A stretch of 64,000 nt of DNA from Lentzea flava (GTDB taxonomy: Bacteria; Actinomycetota; Actinomycetes; Mycobacteriales; Pseudonocardiaceae). A program made the translations under genes and the position numbers. A model generated the notes under the pieces. That model was not told the origin of the DNA, searched no databases, and saw only the letters and a program-made list of their open reading frames with translations. The DNA lies in NCBI RefSeq assembly GCF_014648475.1, contig NZ_BMRE01000022.1:62001-126000 (forward strand). Direction: 5' to 3'. Below are positions 43,335 to 53,065 of this stretch, piece after piece. Every line of letters begins with the position of its first letter. The first letter of the stretch is position 1.

Positions 43335-43867
43335 GTGTTCTCCGTAGTTGAAGGGGGTTTGAACTCTGCATCCTCGTTCTCTTCCTGACGGTTTTACCGG
43401 TCATCGTCTGAATCGATACAGAAACCTCGTATTCGAGTGCAGGTGGAAAGAATTTTCGTTCGTCTGCCGCAAGCAGTTCCTCGTGTACGCCGCCATGCAA
43501 CTCGTCGGCGACTCGAGTCGGATCGGGTTTCGATCCGGTGGCCGTTGCAGCGATCCGCCGAGCGTGATGTTCGCGAGTGTTGGGCGGGTTCGCGCGGGGC
43601 GGGTGGTCATTCTATGAGCTCGGGGAGAGGAAGGGCCAGCAAGTTCGCCGTTTCGAGTGTAGAGCGGTTTCGGCTTGCGGCGACGTCGGCGAGCTTGGAA
43701 CTGGCGATTTTTCTGCAGACGTCGGCATGAGGGCGCGGAGTGCCTGGTTCGGCATTTCCTCCGCCCGCACCACGTCTGCCCTCCTGTCGAGATCGTGTTC
43801 GGAGTATGGCAGCGATCGATCGACCTGTGGGTGTCGGTTTATCCCGATCGTGTATTACCCACGGTAG
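43335..43867. other. Low-GC intergenic region without a supported gene
   Basis: This 533-bp stretch is visibly less GC-rich than its neighbours, and several short overlapping frames show no codon bias or known motif. It separates the STAND-TPR gene from the EAD2 gene. I find no FxSxx-type C-terminus among the short frames and no clear promoter or RNA structure. The drop in GC suggests acquired or decayed DNA. Confidence 0.6.
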
Positions 43868-44296
43868 TCAATTTCGAGGACTTTCCTCTGTAAGCAGGAG
43901 CACGGCTTCCGCCGAACGGCGCACCGGGATGGATTCCCCTTCCAATTCCCGCAGCACCCGCAGCAGATCACCGAGCCCGTCGTCGTAGTCCAGACAGGTC
44001 CGCACCAGCGCGACCACGTGCAGCCGGGCGCGATCGTGATGCGGCACCGCCTCGGCGATCTCCCGCCGCATCCCCGCCAGCACCAGCCTGCGGCTCGCCT
44101 CGTCGCGCACGGACGGCACCGCGAGCAGCGCGTCGACGAGTGCCCCGAACGCGTCGCCGGTGGACGGTCCTGGCCGTGGTGCGGCGGCGCCGTACACGTG
44201 GATCCCGCCGTGCACGGTGCCCGCCTGCAGGACCAGGCCGTCGCCCGCGTCCGTCACGTGGTTGCTCACGTCGGGTGTGTCCTCGGGCTCGTTCAC
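43868..44296 (-). CDS. Small protein with RHIM-like amyloid motif and EAD2 domain
   Basis: The 142-residue protein carries near its N-terminus the sequence VLQAGTVHGGIHV (about residues 22-34), typical of actinobacterial RHIM-like amyloid signalling motifs (core V/I-Q-x-G). An effector-associated domain 2 follows (about 50-135). The EAD2 aligns with the N-terminus of the VMAP protein at 59883: both follow LVxxLxxIP, then R-LV, then E, then a VRTC/VCRT helix and a DGL turn. Such proteins bridge NTPase sensors and effectors by homotypic contacts. The GTG at 44296 is chosen because upstream codons are arginine-rich and non-coding in style; the ribosome site is weak. Function is inferred. Confidence 0.7.
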   Translation of the reverse strand: MNEPEDTPDVSNHVTDAGDGLVLQAGTVHGGIHVYGAAAPRPGPSTGDAFGALVDALLAVPSVRDEASRRLVLAGMRREIAEAVPHHDRARLHVVALVRTCLDYDDGLGDLLRVLRELEGESIPVRRSAEAVLLLTEESPRN

Positions 44297-44349
44297 GTTC
44301 GCAGCGTGACACAGCTCCGCCCGGGAAGGCGACTGTCCACTGTGGTCGG

Positions 44350-45925
<1,576 letters not shown>

Positions 45926-45933
<8 letters not shown>

Positions 45934-47527
45934 TGCCGGACTCCAGCAGCGTGCCGTTGTCCAGCCGCAGCCACCGGTCGATCCTCACCTCGCTCAGGAA
46001 CCGCTCGTCGTGGCTGACGACGACGAACGCGCCCTGGTACGCGTTCAGCGCGCTCTCCAGCTGCCCGGCGCTGACCAGGTCGAGGTTGTTCGTGGGTTCG
46101 TCGAGCAACAGCAGCTGCGGCGCGGGTTCGGCGAACAGGACGCACGCCAGCGTGGCGCGCAGCCGTTCCCCGCCGGACAGCACCCCGACCGGCAGATGTG
46201 CCCGCGCGCCCCGGAAGAGGAAGCGCGCCAACAGGTTCATCCGCTCGGCCGGCGGCATGGCAGGGGCGAACGCGGCCAGGTTCTCCGCCACGGTGCGGGC
46301 GTCGTCGAGCAGGTCCAGCCGCTGCGACAGGTAGGCGACCCGCCCGTCGGCCCGCTTGACCTCACCGCTGTCCGGCTCCAGCGACCCGTGGATCACCCGC
46401 AGCAACGTCGACTTGCCCGCGCCGTTCGGGGCGGCCAGCGCGATGCGTTCCGGCCCGCGGATCGCGAGATCCACGCCGTCGAACAGCTCCCGCACCCGGA
46501 TGCCGGAGCCGAGGAACAGCGTGCGCCCGGCGGGAACGGCGGTCTGCGGCAGCTCCAGGCTGATCTTCTGCTCGTCCTTGAGCGCCCGTTCGGCCTGGTC
46601 CAGCCGGGTCTTGGCGGCGCTGAGCCGGGCCGCGTGCGTGCCGTCGGCCCTGGCGGCGGACACCTCGGCGTTGCGCTTCATGTTGCCGGCGAAGATCCGC
46701 GGCAGACCGGCGTTCGAGAGGGTGCGCTGCGCGTTGCTCGCCCGCCGCGCCGCCCGTTCGCGCGCCTGCTGCATCTCCCGCTTCTCGCGCTTGACCTCCT
46801 GCTCGGCACTGCGGATGTTCTTCTCCGCCACCTCGCGCTCGGCCGCGACCGCCTCGGAGTACTCGCTGAAGTTGCCGCCGTAGAACCGGATCTCGCCGCC
46901 GTCGAGCTCCGCGATGCGGTCCATCCGGTCGAGCAGCGCCCGGTCGTGGCTCACCACCAGCAGACACCCGCGCCAGTCGGCCAGCACGTCGTAGAGCCGG
47001 TGCCGGGCAGCCAGGTCGAGGTTGTTGGTCGGCTCGTCCAGCAGCAGCACGTCCGGCTGCCGCAGCAACTGCGCCGCGAGCCCGAGCGACACGATCTGCC
47101 CGCCGCTCACCGTGCCGAGCCGCCGGTCCAGCGCGAGATCACCGAGTCCGAGCCGGTCGAGCTGCGCGCGCGTGCGCTCCTCGATGTCCCAGTCGTTGCC
47201 GATGACGGTGAAGTGCTCCTCGTCGACGTCACCGGATTCGACGGCCGCGATCGCGTCGAGCACGTCCGCCACCCCGAGCACCTGGGCCACGGTCAGGTCC
47301 GCGGTCAACGGCAGGTCCTGCGGCAGATGCCCGAGCACGCCGTCGACGGACACGCTGCCGCCGGACGGCGTCAACACCCCCGCGACGAGCTTGAGCAGCG
47401 TCGACTTCCCCGCGCCGTTCGGGGCGACGAGACCGGTGCGGCCGTCCGGCACCGTCGCGGACAGGCCGTCGAACACCGCGGTGTTGTCCGGCCAGGCGAA
47501 GGACAGGTTGGACAGAACGATGGACAT
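45926..47527 (-). CDS. ABC-F ribosome-protection-type ATPase (first of pair)
   Basis: The 533-residue ABC-F protein has two ATPase halves (Walker A APNGAGKST in both, signatures VSGGQIVSL and LSGGERLRA). A long charged linker near residues 225-320 (EREVAEKNIRSAEQEVKREK) would reach the ribosomal E site. It is the promoter-proximal gene of the pair. Upstream lie a 16-codon leader frame and two hairpins that look like a transcription attenuator, as for other inducible antibiotic-resistance ABC-F genes. The ATG at 47527 follows CCGAGGTC. Its linker differs from the downstream gene, so the two are not simple duplicates. Confidence 0.9.
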
Positions 47528-47592
47528 GGGTGAGACCTCGGAGTGTGCTGCGCGCGACGACGGCGCGCGAGTGGAAAAGGGGACGACGAAAC

Positions 47593-47641
47593 GGCCATCA
47601 CGAGCGATGGCCTGTCACATCTCGGGCTCACCCGGAGATGT
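47593..47641 (-). promoter_or_regulatory. Attenuator: two hairpins upstream of the ABC-F pair
   Basis: On the minus strand the first hairpin pairs 47631-47641 (ACATCTCCGGG) with 47617-47626 (CCCGAGATGT), with one bulged C and the stop codon of the leader frame in its 4-nt loop. The second pairs 47606-47612 (GGCCATC) with 47593-47599 (GATGGCC) around a 6-nt loop, followed by a T-rich GTTTCGTCG. Ribosome stalling on the leader would disrupt the first hairpin. The exact switch is inferred. Confidence 0.55.
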
Positions 47642-47678
47642 CGTCTTCACCCACCAGCAGCACGTCGAACTCCTCCAC
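47628..47678 (-). CDS. Putative 16-residue leader peptide for the ABC-F pair
   Basis: A short frame from GTG at 47678, with GGAGGAGA at 47691-47698 in good position, encodes VEEFDVLLVGEDDISG and stops in the loop of the first attenuator hairpin. Its position about 100 nt upstream of the ABC-F start and its overlap with the hairpins suggest a stalling leader. It is too short to support by composition, so it rests on architecture. Confidence 0.45.
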   Translation of the reverse strand: MEEFDVLLVGEDDISG

Positions 47679-47742
47679 GAGGCGTTGATCTCTCCTCCAC
47701 GCTAGCAGGACGAAGCAATTCACGGCGTGAGACAGTCGAAAG

Positions 47743-48684
47743 ATGTCCGACGCCGTTCTGCAGCTGATCCGAGACCGCGCGCAGCACCACAGCACCCCGG
47801 GCCTGCGCACCGACGACGCACGCCTGGTGCTGCTCATCGAGGGCGGAAGCTCGCGCGGCGCGTACTCCAGCGGCATGACCGTCGCGATCGAACGCCTCGG
47901 CCTGCTGCCGGTGTTCGACGCGGTCTACGGCAGCTCGGCGGGTTCGCTGAACGCCGCGTGGCTGTTGTGCGGCCGGGCCGAGAGCACCAAACACGCGTGG
48001 TGGGACCCGCGCGTGATGCGGACGACCATCAACCCGCTGCGCGCGCTGATCCGGCAACCGGTCGTGGACACCAAGCACCTCGTGCACACCGTCTACACGC
48101 AGATCATGCCGATGGGCTTCCAGGACATCCTCGACAACCCCGTCGAGTTCCACCCGATCGCCACCGACGCCCTCACCGGCGAGCCCGCCGACCTGCACGC
48201 GACGATCCACGACGTCCCGAGCCTGCAGGCCGCGCTGAGGGCGTCGACCGCGATGCCGCTGCTCGCCGGCAAACCGGTCGTGATCGACGGCCGCCCGTAC
48301 GTCGACGCGGGCCTGAGCGAGTCGTTCGGCGTGCGGACCGCACTCGCCCAGAAGGCCACGCACATCGTCGCCCTGCGCACCCGCCGCAGCGACGAGATGC
48401 CGTCAGCCCCGTCCCGCGGCGAACGGATCGTGCTGTCGCGGTGGTTCGCCCGGCACGCCCCGGGAGTCGCTCAGACATGGTTGCGCCACAAGGAGCTCAG
48501 GGTCGAGGAGGAGCACCTGCTCGCATCGCACCCCGCGTGCCTGCAGATCCGCCCGCCGCTCGGCAGCCTGCGGGTCGGGCGCACCGAACGACGGCCCGAG
48601 GTGCTGCGCGCCGTCGTCGACATCGGCATCGAGGCGGCGGCGACCGCGTTGGCGATCCCCAGGGGCGCTGAGCGGCTACTTTGA
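47743..48684 (+). CDS. Patatin-like phospholipase
   Basis: The 313-residue protein has the patatin set: oxyanion loop GGSSRGAYSSG near residues 33-43, nucleophile elbow GSSAGS near 64-69 and the aspartate motif DAG (VDAGLSE near 187). It would deacylate phospholipids or other lipids. No signal peptide is visible, so it acts in the cytoplasm or on the membrane inner face. The amidase gene follows 4 nt after its stop. Confidence 0.92.
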   Translation: MSDAVLQLIRDRAQHHSTPGLRTDDARLVLLIEGGSSRGAYSSGMTVAIERLGLLPVFDAVYGSSAGSLNAAWLLCGRAESTKHAWWDPRVMRTTINPLRALIRQPVVDTKHLVHTVYTQIMPMGFQDILDNPVEFHPIATDALTGEPADLHATIHDVPSLQAALRASTAMPLLAGKPVVIDGRPYVDAGLSESFGVRTALAQKATHIVALRTRRSDEMPSAPSRGERIVLSRWFARHAPGVAQTWLRHKELRVEEEHLLASHPACLQIRPPLGSLRVGRTERRPEVLRAVVDIGIEAAATALAIPRGAERLL

Positions 48685-48688
48685 CCGG

Positions 48689-50161
48689 ATGGACTTCGAC
48701 GAGTACCGGAAACACGACGCCACCGGGCTGGCGCAGCTGGTCGCCGCGAAGGAGGTGTCCGCGGCCGAACTGCTGGCCGTGGCACGGGAGCGCGCGGCGG
48801 AGGTCAACCCGCGGATCAACGCGATCGTGCGGGACGTTCCGGCCGAGCCGTCGCCAGACCTCACCGGACCGTTCGCCGGGGTGCCGTTCCTGATCAAGGA
48901 CCTCGGCCAGGACTACGCGGGCCTGCCCACGTCGAACGGATCGCGCTCGCTCAAGGCGCACCCGGTCGCCGAGCACTCGACGGTGGTCCGCCGCTGGCTC
49001 GACGCCGGTCTCGTGATCTTCGGCAAGACGAACCTGCCGGAGTTCGGAGCGAAGGCGATCAGCGAGTCGCTCGCCTGGGGTCCCGCGCGCAACCCGTGGG
49101 ATCTGGAACGCACACCCGGTGGCTCGTCTGGCGGATCGGCGGCCGCGGTTGCCGCCGGGATCGTGCCGTGCGCCGGTGCGAACGACGGCGGTGGCTCGAC
49201 GCGGATTCCGGCGGCGTGCTGCGGGCTCGTCGGGCTCAAGCCGGGACGCGGGCTCACGCCGTTCGGCCCGGAGTCCGCCGAGATGATGCACGGCGCGGCG
49301 GTGCAGGGCGTGGTGTCGCGGACCGTGCGGGACACGGCCGCGATGCTCGACGTCATCTGCGGCGGCGAGCCGTCCGGGCCGTACTCGCCGGCCATGCCGC
49401 CGGCGTCGTTCGCGTCGTGCGTCGGCGAGGATCCGGGGAAGCTGCGGATCGGCGTACGGGTGCCGTCCGCGATCAACCCACAGCCGCACGCCGAGGCCTA
49501 CGCGGCCGTCGAGAACGCCGTGCGGGTGCTGACCGATCTCGGCCACCACGTCGAGGAGCTGCCGGAGGCGCCGTTCGACGACGCCGCGCTGGCCCGCGAC
49601 TTCCTGCTGACGTGGTTCGTGAACCTCGCCTGGAAGGTCGCCGACGCGAAGCGGGTGTCCGGGGCGCCGGACATCGCGTTCGAGCGCGACACGCTGCTGA
49701 TGGCCGCGCTGGGACGGGCCACGAGCCCGGTCGACTACGTGGACGCCGTCCAGCGGCGGCACGAGCACACTCGGCGGCTCAGCACGTTCTTCGAGTCCTA
49801 CGACCTGCTGCTGACGCCGACACTGGCGACGCCGCCGCCCAAGGTCGGGGCGTTCGACCTGCCGTTGTCGTTGCAGCGCGCCACGGACGTGCTGCTCAAG
49901 ACCCGCACGGCCCGGCTCCTGCGGTACACGAAGATCCTCGACGACATGATCTCCGACAACCTCGGCTGGGTGCCGTACACGCAGCTCGCGAACATCACCG
50001 GCCGTCCCGCGATCTCGCTGCCGCTGCACTGGACGGCGGACGGGCTGCCGCTCGGCGTCCAGTTCGTCGCGCCGCTGGAGGGGGAGTCGCTGCTGATCCG
50101 GCTCGCTGCCCAGCTCGAGGAAGCGCTGCCGTGGGCGGACCGGATGGCCGTCATTCGCTGA
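48689..50161 (+). CDS. Amidase-signature family hydrolase
   Basis: The 490-residue protein has the amidase signature: a lysine in LIKDLGQDYAG near residue 72 and the GGSSGGSAAAVAAG serine stretch near 149-162. It then reaches GANDGGGSTRIPAACCGLVGLKPG. It hydrolyses an amide of unknown nature. It is operonic with the patatin gene and its 3' end overlaps the convergent hydrolase by 11 bp. Confidence 0.93.
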   Translation: MDFDEYRKHDATGLAQLVAAKEVSAAELLAVARERAAEVNPRINAIVRDVPAEPSPDLTGPFAGVPFLIKDLGQDYAGLPTSNGSRSLKAHPVAEHSTVVRRWLDAGLVIFGKTNLPEFGAKAISESLAWGPARNPWDLERTPGGSSGGSAAAVAAGIVPCAGANDGGGSTRIPAACCGLVGLKPGRGLTPFGPESAEMMHGAAVQGVVSRTVRDTAAMLDVICGGEPSGPYSPAMPPASFASCVGEDPGKLRIGVRVPSAINPQPHAEAYAAVENAVRVLTDLGHHVEELPEAPFDDAALARDFLLTWFVNLAWKVADAKRVSGAPDIAFERDTLLMAALGRATSPVDYVDAVQRRHEHTRRLSTFFESYDLLLTPTLATPPPKVGAFDLPLSLQRATDVLLKTRTARLLRYTKILDDMISDNLGWVPYTQLANITGRPAISLPLHWTADGLPLGVQFVAPLEGESLLIRLAAQLEEALPWADRMAVIR

Positions 50162-51104
50162 GGAACCGCAGCAGCTCCGCGGTGACGAAGCCGGGGTTCT
50201 CCTCGGCGAGCCAATGTCCTGCGTGCGGAACGTCGACCGCGCGCACGATGTTGGTCATCCGCGGAGCCGCTGTGCCCCGGATCGCGTCGGCCTGCCCTTG
50301 CGCGGCCATGATCAGCGTCGGCGTCCGCACCGGTGCGGCCGTCTCGGTGTCCTGCACGTCCTGGTCGAGCGCGCGGTACAGGTCGAAGCCGCCGGTGAGG
50401 GCGTCGGGGCGGCGGTACGTCCGCGCGTACTCGTCGATGTCCGCGTCGCTGAACGGGGATGCGATGCTCGTGCCGCCGAAAGCCGTGCCGTTGAAGGAAA
50501 CCTGTGGGTAGAAGAGCTTCAGGTACTCGCGGACGTCGTTCCCCACGACCGCCTCGGGAACCCGCGGCTGGGAGTGGAACGCGATGTGCCAGCTCAGGTT
50601 CCGGTACGCGGCGGCACTGACCTGCGGCCCTGGCAGCGGCAGGTCGAGGTAGCCGAGGCGGGCGGTGTCGGCGGGGAACTGGCTCGCGTACTGGAACGCC
50701 ACGGCGGCGCCCAGGTCGTGGCCGACGATCGCGGTGTCGCGCAGGCCGAGCTTCCTGGTCAACGCGTGGACGTACCGCGCCAGAGCGGCTTTGTCGTACC
50801 CGGTGGGCCTGCCGGTGCTGTCGCCGAGGCCGGGCAGGTCGATCGCGTAGACGGTGTGGCGTTCGGCGAGCGCGGGCATGATCGGCCACCAGCCGTACCA
50901 GGTCTGGGGCCAGCCGTGGATCAGCACGACCGGTGTGCCGCTGCCGCCGGTCACGTAGTGCAGGCGGACACCGTCGACGTCGGTGAACTCGTGCCGGAAC
51001 CGGCCCTGGAAAACCGGATCGTTCGCGGTGACGGCGGCGTGCGGCTCGCTGGGCGTCGAACACGCCGTGATCAGCAGCAGAAAGGCGAAGAGAAGGCGTT
51101 TCAT
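50151..51104 (-). CDS. Lipoprotein alpha/beta hydrolase, epoxide-hydrolase-like
   Basis: The 317-residue protein has a lipobox LITACS near residues 11-16, so it is a predicted lipoprotein. The hydrolase core has the oxyanion HGWPQTWYGW motif near 64-73, the nucleophile elbow VGHDLGA with Asp near residue 132, and the terminal His in HAGHWLAEE near 296. An aspartate nucleophile and HGWP motif point to epoxide hydrolases or haloalkane dehalogenases. The substrate is unknown. It is divergent from an XRE-cupin regulator with an intervening inverted repeat. Confidence 0.88.
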   Translation of the reverse strand: MKRLLFAFLLLITACSTPSEPHAAVTANDPVFQGRFRHEFTDVDGVRLHYVTGGSGTPVVLIHGWPQTWYGWWPIMPALAERHTVYAIDLPGLGDSTGRPTGYDKAALARYVHALTRKLGLRDTAIVGHDLGAAVAFQYASQFPADTARLGYLDLPLPGPQVSAAAYRNLSWHIAFHSQPRVPEAVVGNDVREYLKLFYPQVSFNGTAFGGTSIASPFSDADIDEYARTYRRPDALTGGFDLYRALDQDVQDTETAAPVRTPTLIMAAQGQADAIRGTAAPRMTNIVRAVDVPHAGHWLAEENPGFVTAELLRFLSE

Positions 51105-51146
51105 GGCCTCAGCCTCACCGGCCGCACGCCGATCTGGCACGAAAAG

Positions 51147-51161
51147 TTGCCGCCCTGGCAA
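51147..51161. promoter_or_regulatory. Inverted-repeat operator upstream of XRE-cupin regulator
   Basis: TTGCC (51147-51151) and GGCAA (51157-51161) form a perfect inverted repeat with a 5-nt spacer, ending just before the XRE-cupin ATG at 51163 and about 43 nt from the divergent hydrolase start. It may be the autoregulatory site. Confidence 0.45.
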
Positions 51162-51162
51162 G

Positions 51163-51765
51163 ATGCGGTCCGTGAACCGCGAAACGGAAGAAGTCCTCGA
51201 CGGCGTGGGCCCCAGGCTGCGGACGCTGCGGCGCCACCGCGGCATCACGCTCGCCGACCTCGCGACGACGACCGGCATCTCGGAAAGCACGTTGTCCCGG
51301 CTGGAGAGCGGGCAACGCCGTGCCACCCTCGAACTGCTGCTGCCACTGGCGCGCACCTACAACGTCCCGCTGGACGATCTCGTCGGCGCCCCGCGCACCG
51401 GCGATCCGCGCATCCACCTCAAGCCGATCCACCGCTTCGGCATGACGTTCGTGCCGCTGTCCCGGCGGCCGGGCGGGGTGCAGGCGTTCAAGATGCTCAT
51501 CCCGGCCACGCCCGAACCGCAGGAGCCGGCGCTGAAGACCCACGACGGCTTCGAGTGGCTGTACGTCCTCAACGGACGGTTGCGGCTGGTGCTCGACGAC
51601 CTCGACCTGACCGTGCCGCCCGGCGAGGCCGCCGAGTTCGACACGTCGTCGCCGCACTGGCTGGGCAGCGCGGACGGCGGCGCGGTCGAGCTGCTGATCC
51701 TGTTCGACCCGCAGGGGATGCGCACGCACGTCCACGCCGACCCGCACCCGAAGCAGGTCAGGTGA
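51163..51765 (+). CDS. XRE-family regulator with cupin domain
   Basis: The 200-residue protein has an N-terminal helix-turn-helix (about residues 15-70; LADLATTTGISESTLSRLES) and a C-terminal cupin barrel (about 110-190; GFEWLYVLNGRLRLVLDD). XRE-cupins sense small molecules. The ATG at 51163 is used; a GTG at 51172 is in frame. It probably controls the divergent hydrolase. Its end overlaps the convergent carboxyltransferase gene by 8 bp. Confidence 0.9.
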   Translation: MRSVNRETEEVLDGVGPRLRTLRRHRGITLADLATTTGISESTLSRLESGQRRATLELLLPLARTYNVPLDDLVGAPRTGDPRIHLKPIHRFGMTFVPLSRRPGGVQAFKMLIPATPEPQEPALKTHDGFEWLYVLNGRLRLVLDDLDLTVPPGEAAEFDTSSPHWLGSADGGAVELLILFDPQGMRTHVHADPHPKQVR

Positions 51766-53065
51766 TCCCTCTCGCGATTCCGAGCTCGACCAGGTCCGGC
51801 GGCCGCAGCCGCAACTCCTCCGCCGTGCCCCGCACGCGCGACGGATCCCGTTTCAGGATCGCGACCGCGAGCTCGGGCGAGATCACGGCGAAGTAGCTGT
51901 CCCGCGTGACCCACATCCGGTCCGCCGCGGCGAACGCGAGCGCGCCACCCGATCCGCCTTCGCCGATCAGCAGCGTCGTCACCGGCACGCGCGCGGCGGC
52001 GACCGCCGTGAACATGTCTGCGATCGCCGCCCCGACACCGGACTTCTCGGCGGCTTCGTCGTTGGCCGCGCCGGGTGTGTCCACCAGCGTCAGCACCGGG
52101 ACGCCGAGCCGGTCGGCGAGCCTCACCAGGCGTGCCGCCGTGCGGAATCCGGCGGGCCGCGTCGCCGTGCCGCACTGCGCCGCGTAGGCGATCGTCGCGC
52201 CGGATCGGTGCCCGAACCCGCACAGCACACCGGAATCGACGCCACCGCACCGGTCACCGCTGATCGGCTCGTGCCAGTCGAAATAGGACGCGAGGTAGGC
52301 CGCCGCGCGCGGACGGTCCGATGCGCGGGCACGTTCCACGGCGTCCCACCCGGTGTCCGGCAACGACGATGCTCCCAGTCCCGGGGGCACCGGGGCGGGG
52401 GAGTCCGCGGGCGAGGTCACGAGCCGGAGCCAGCGCTCCAGCCGGGTCCGCAGCTCCTCTGGCGGCACGAGCTGATCGACCAGGCCTGCCGCGAACTGCT
52501 GGGTCACCGTGTAACCGGGCGGCCGCACCCGCGATCCGGCGAACCCGACCTGGGCACCGCGCAGGCCCAGCACGACGTCGGCACCCGCCCCGAGCGTCGC
52601 CCAGCCGCCACCGGTCGTCGGATCGCGCAGCACGGCGATGTGCGGCAGCCCCGCCGCACGGGTCAGCGCGAGCTGGCGCGCGATCCGTTGCAGCTGCAGC
52701 AACGCGAGCGTGCCCTCCTGCATGCGGCTGCCGCCGGTCATGACCAGCGACACCACCGGCACCCGCAGCGTGCGCGCCCGCTCGAAGGCCTGCTCGATGC
52801 GCGTGCCGGTCCTGGTTCCCAGCGATCCGCCGAAGAACCCGAACTCGAACGCCACGACCACGGCCGTCACACCGCCGATCTCCGCGACCCCGCACACGAC
52901 GGACTCGCTCTCCCCGGTGCGGGAGGCGGCCGCGGCGATCGCGTCGCCGTAGCCGGGCCAGCCGAGCGGTCCGTCGCCGATGGGATCGACGGGATCGGAG
53001 AGCTCGGTGAACGCCGGCGCCAGCCGGTCGATCAGGGCACGGGCCGGCTCACGCCCGGAGCGCAC
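51758..53065 (-). CDS. Fused carboxyltransferase (acetyl-CoA carboxylase beta/alpha-like)
   Basis: The 435-residue protein contains both carboxyltransferase halves in tandem. An AccD-like N-terminal half has the FEFGFFGGSLG and GGSRMQEG segments. An AccA-like C-terminal half has TLVDTPGAANDEAAE and LIGEGGSGGALAFA. Single-chain carboxyltransferases serve acyl-CoA carboxylases and decarboxylases. Its place in a malonate cluster suggests malonyl-CoA decarboxylation or carboxyl transfer, though no biotin carrier is adjacent. The GTG start at 53065 overlaps the matB-like stop by 17 bp. Confidence 0.85.
   Translation of the reverse strand: MRSGREPARALIDRLAPAFTELSDPVDPIGDGPLGWPGYGDAIAAAASRTGESESVVCGVAEIGGVTAVVVAFEFGFFGGSLGTRTGTRIEQAFERARTLRVPVVSLVMTGGSRMQEGTLALLQLQRIARQLALTRAAGLPHIAVLRDPTTGGGWATLGAGADVVLGLRGAQVGFAGSRVRPPGYTVTQQFAAGLVDQLVPPEELRTRLERWLRLVTSPADSPAPVPPGLGASSLPDTGWDAVERARASDRPRAAAYLASYFDWHEPISGDRCGGVDSGVLCGFGHRSGATIAYAAQCGTATRPAGFRTAARLVRLADRLGVPVLTLVDTPGAANDEAAEKSGVGAAIADMFTAVAAARVPVTTLLIGEGGSGGALAFAAADRMWVTRDSYFAVISPELAVAILKRDPSRVRGTAEELRLRPPDLVELGIARGIT

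Noticed and set aside
43240..43893. Short frames around the low-GC gap as FxSxx-COOH peptides
   Set aside because: None ends in an F-x-S-x-x pattern and none has a convincing ribosome site.
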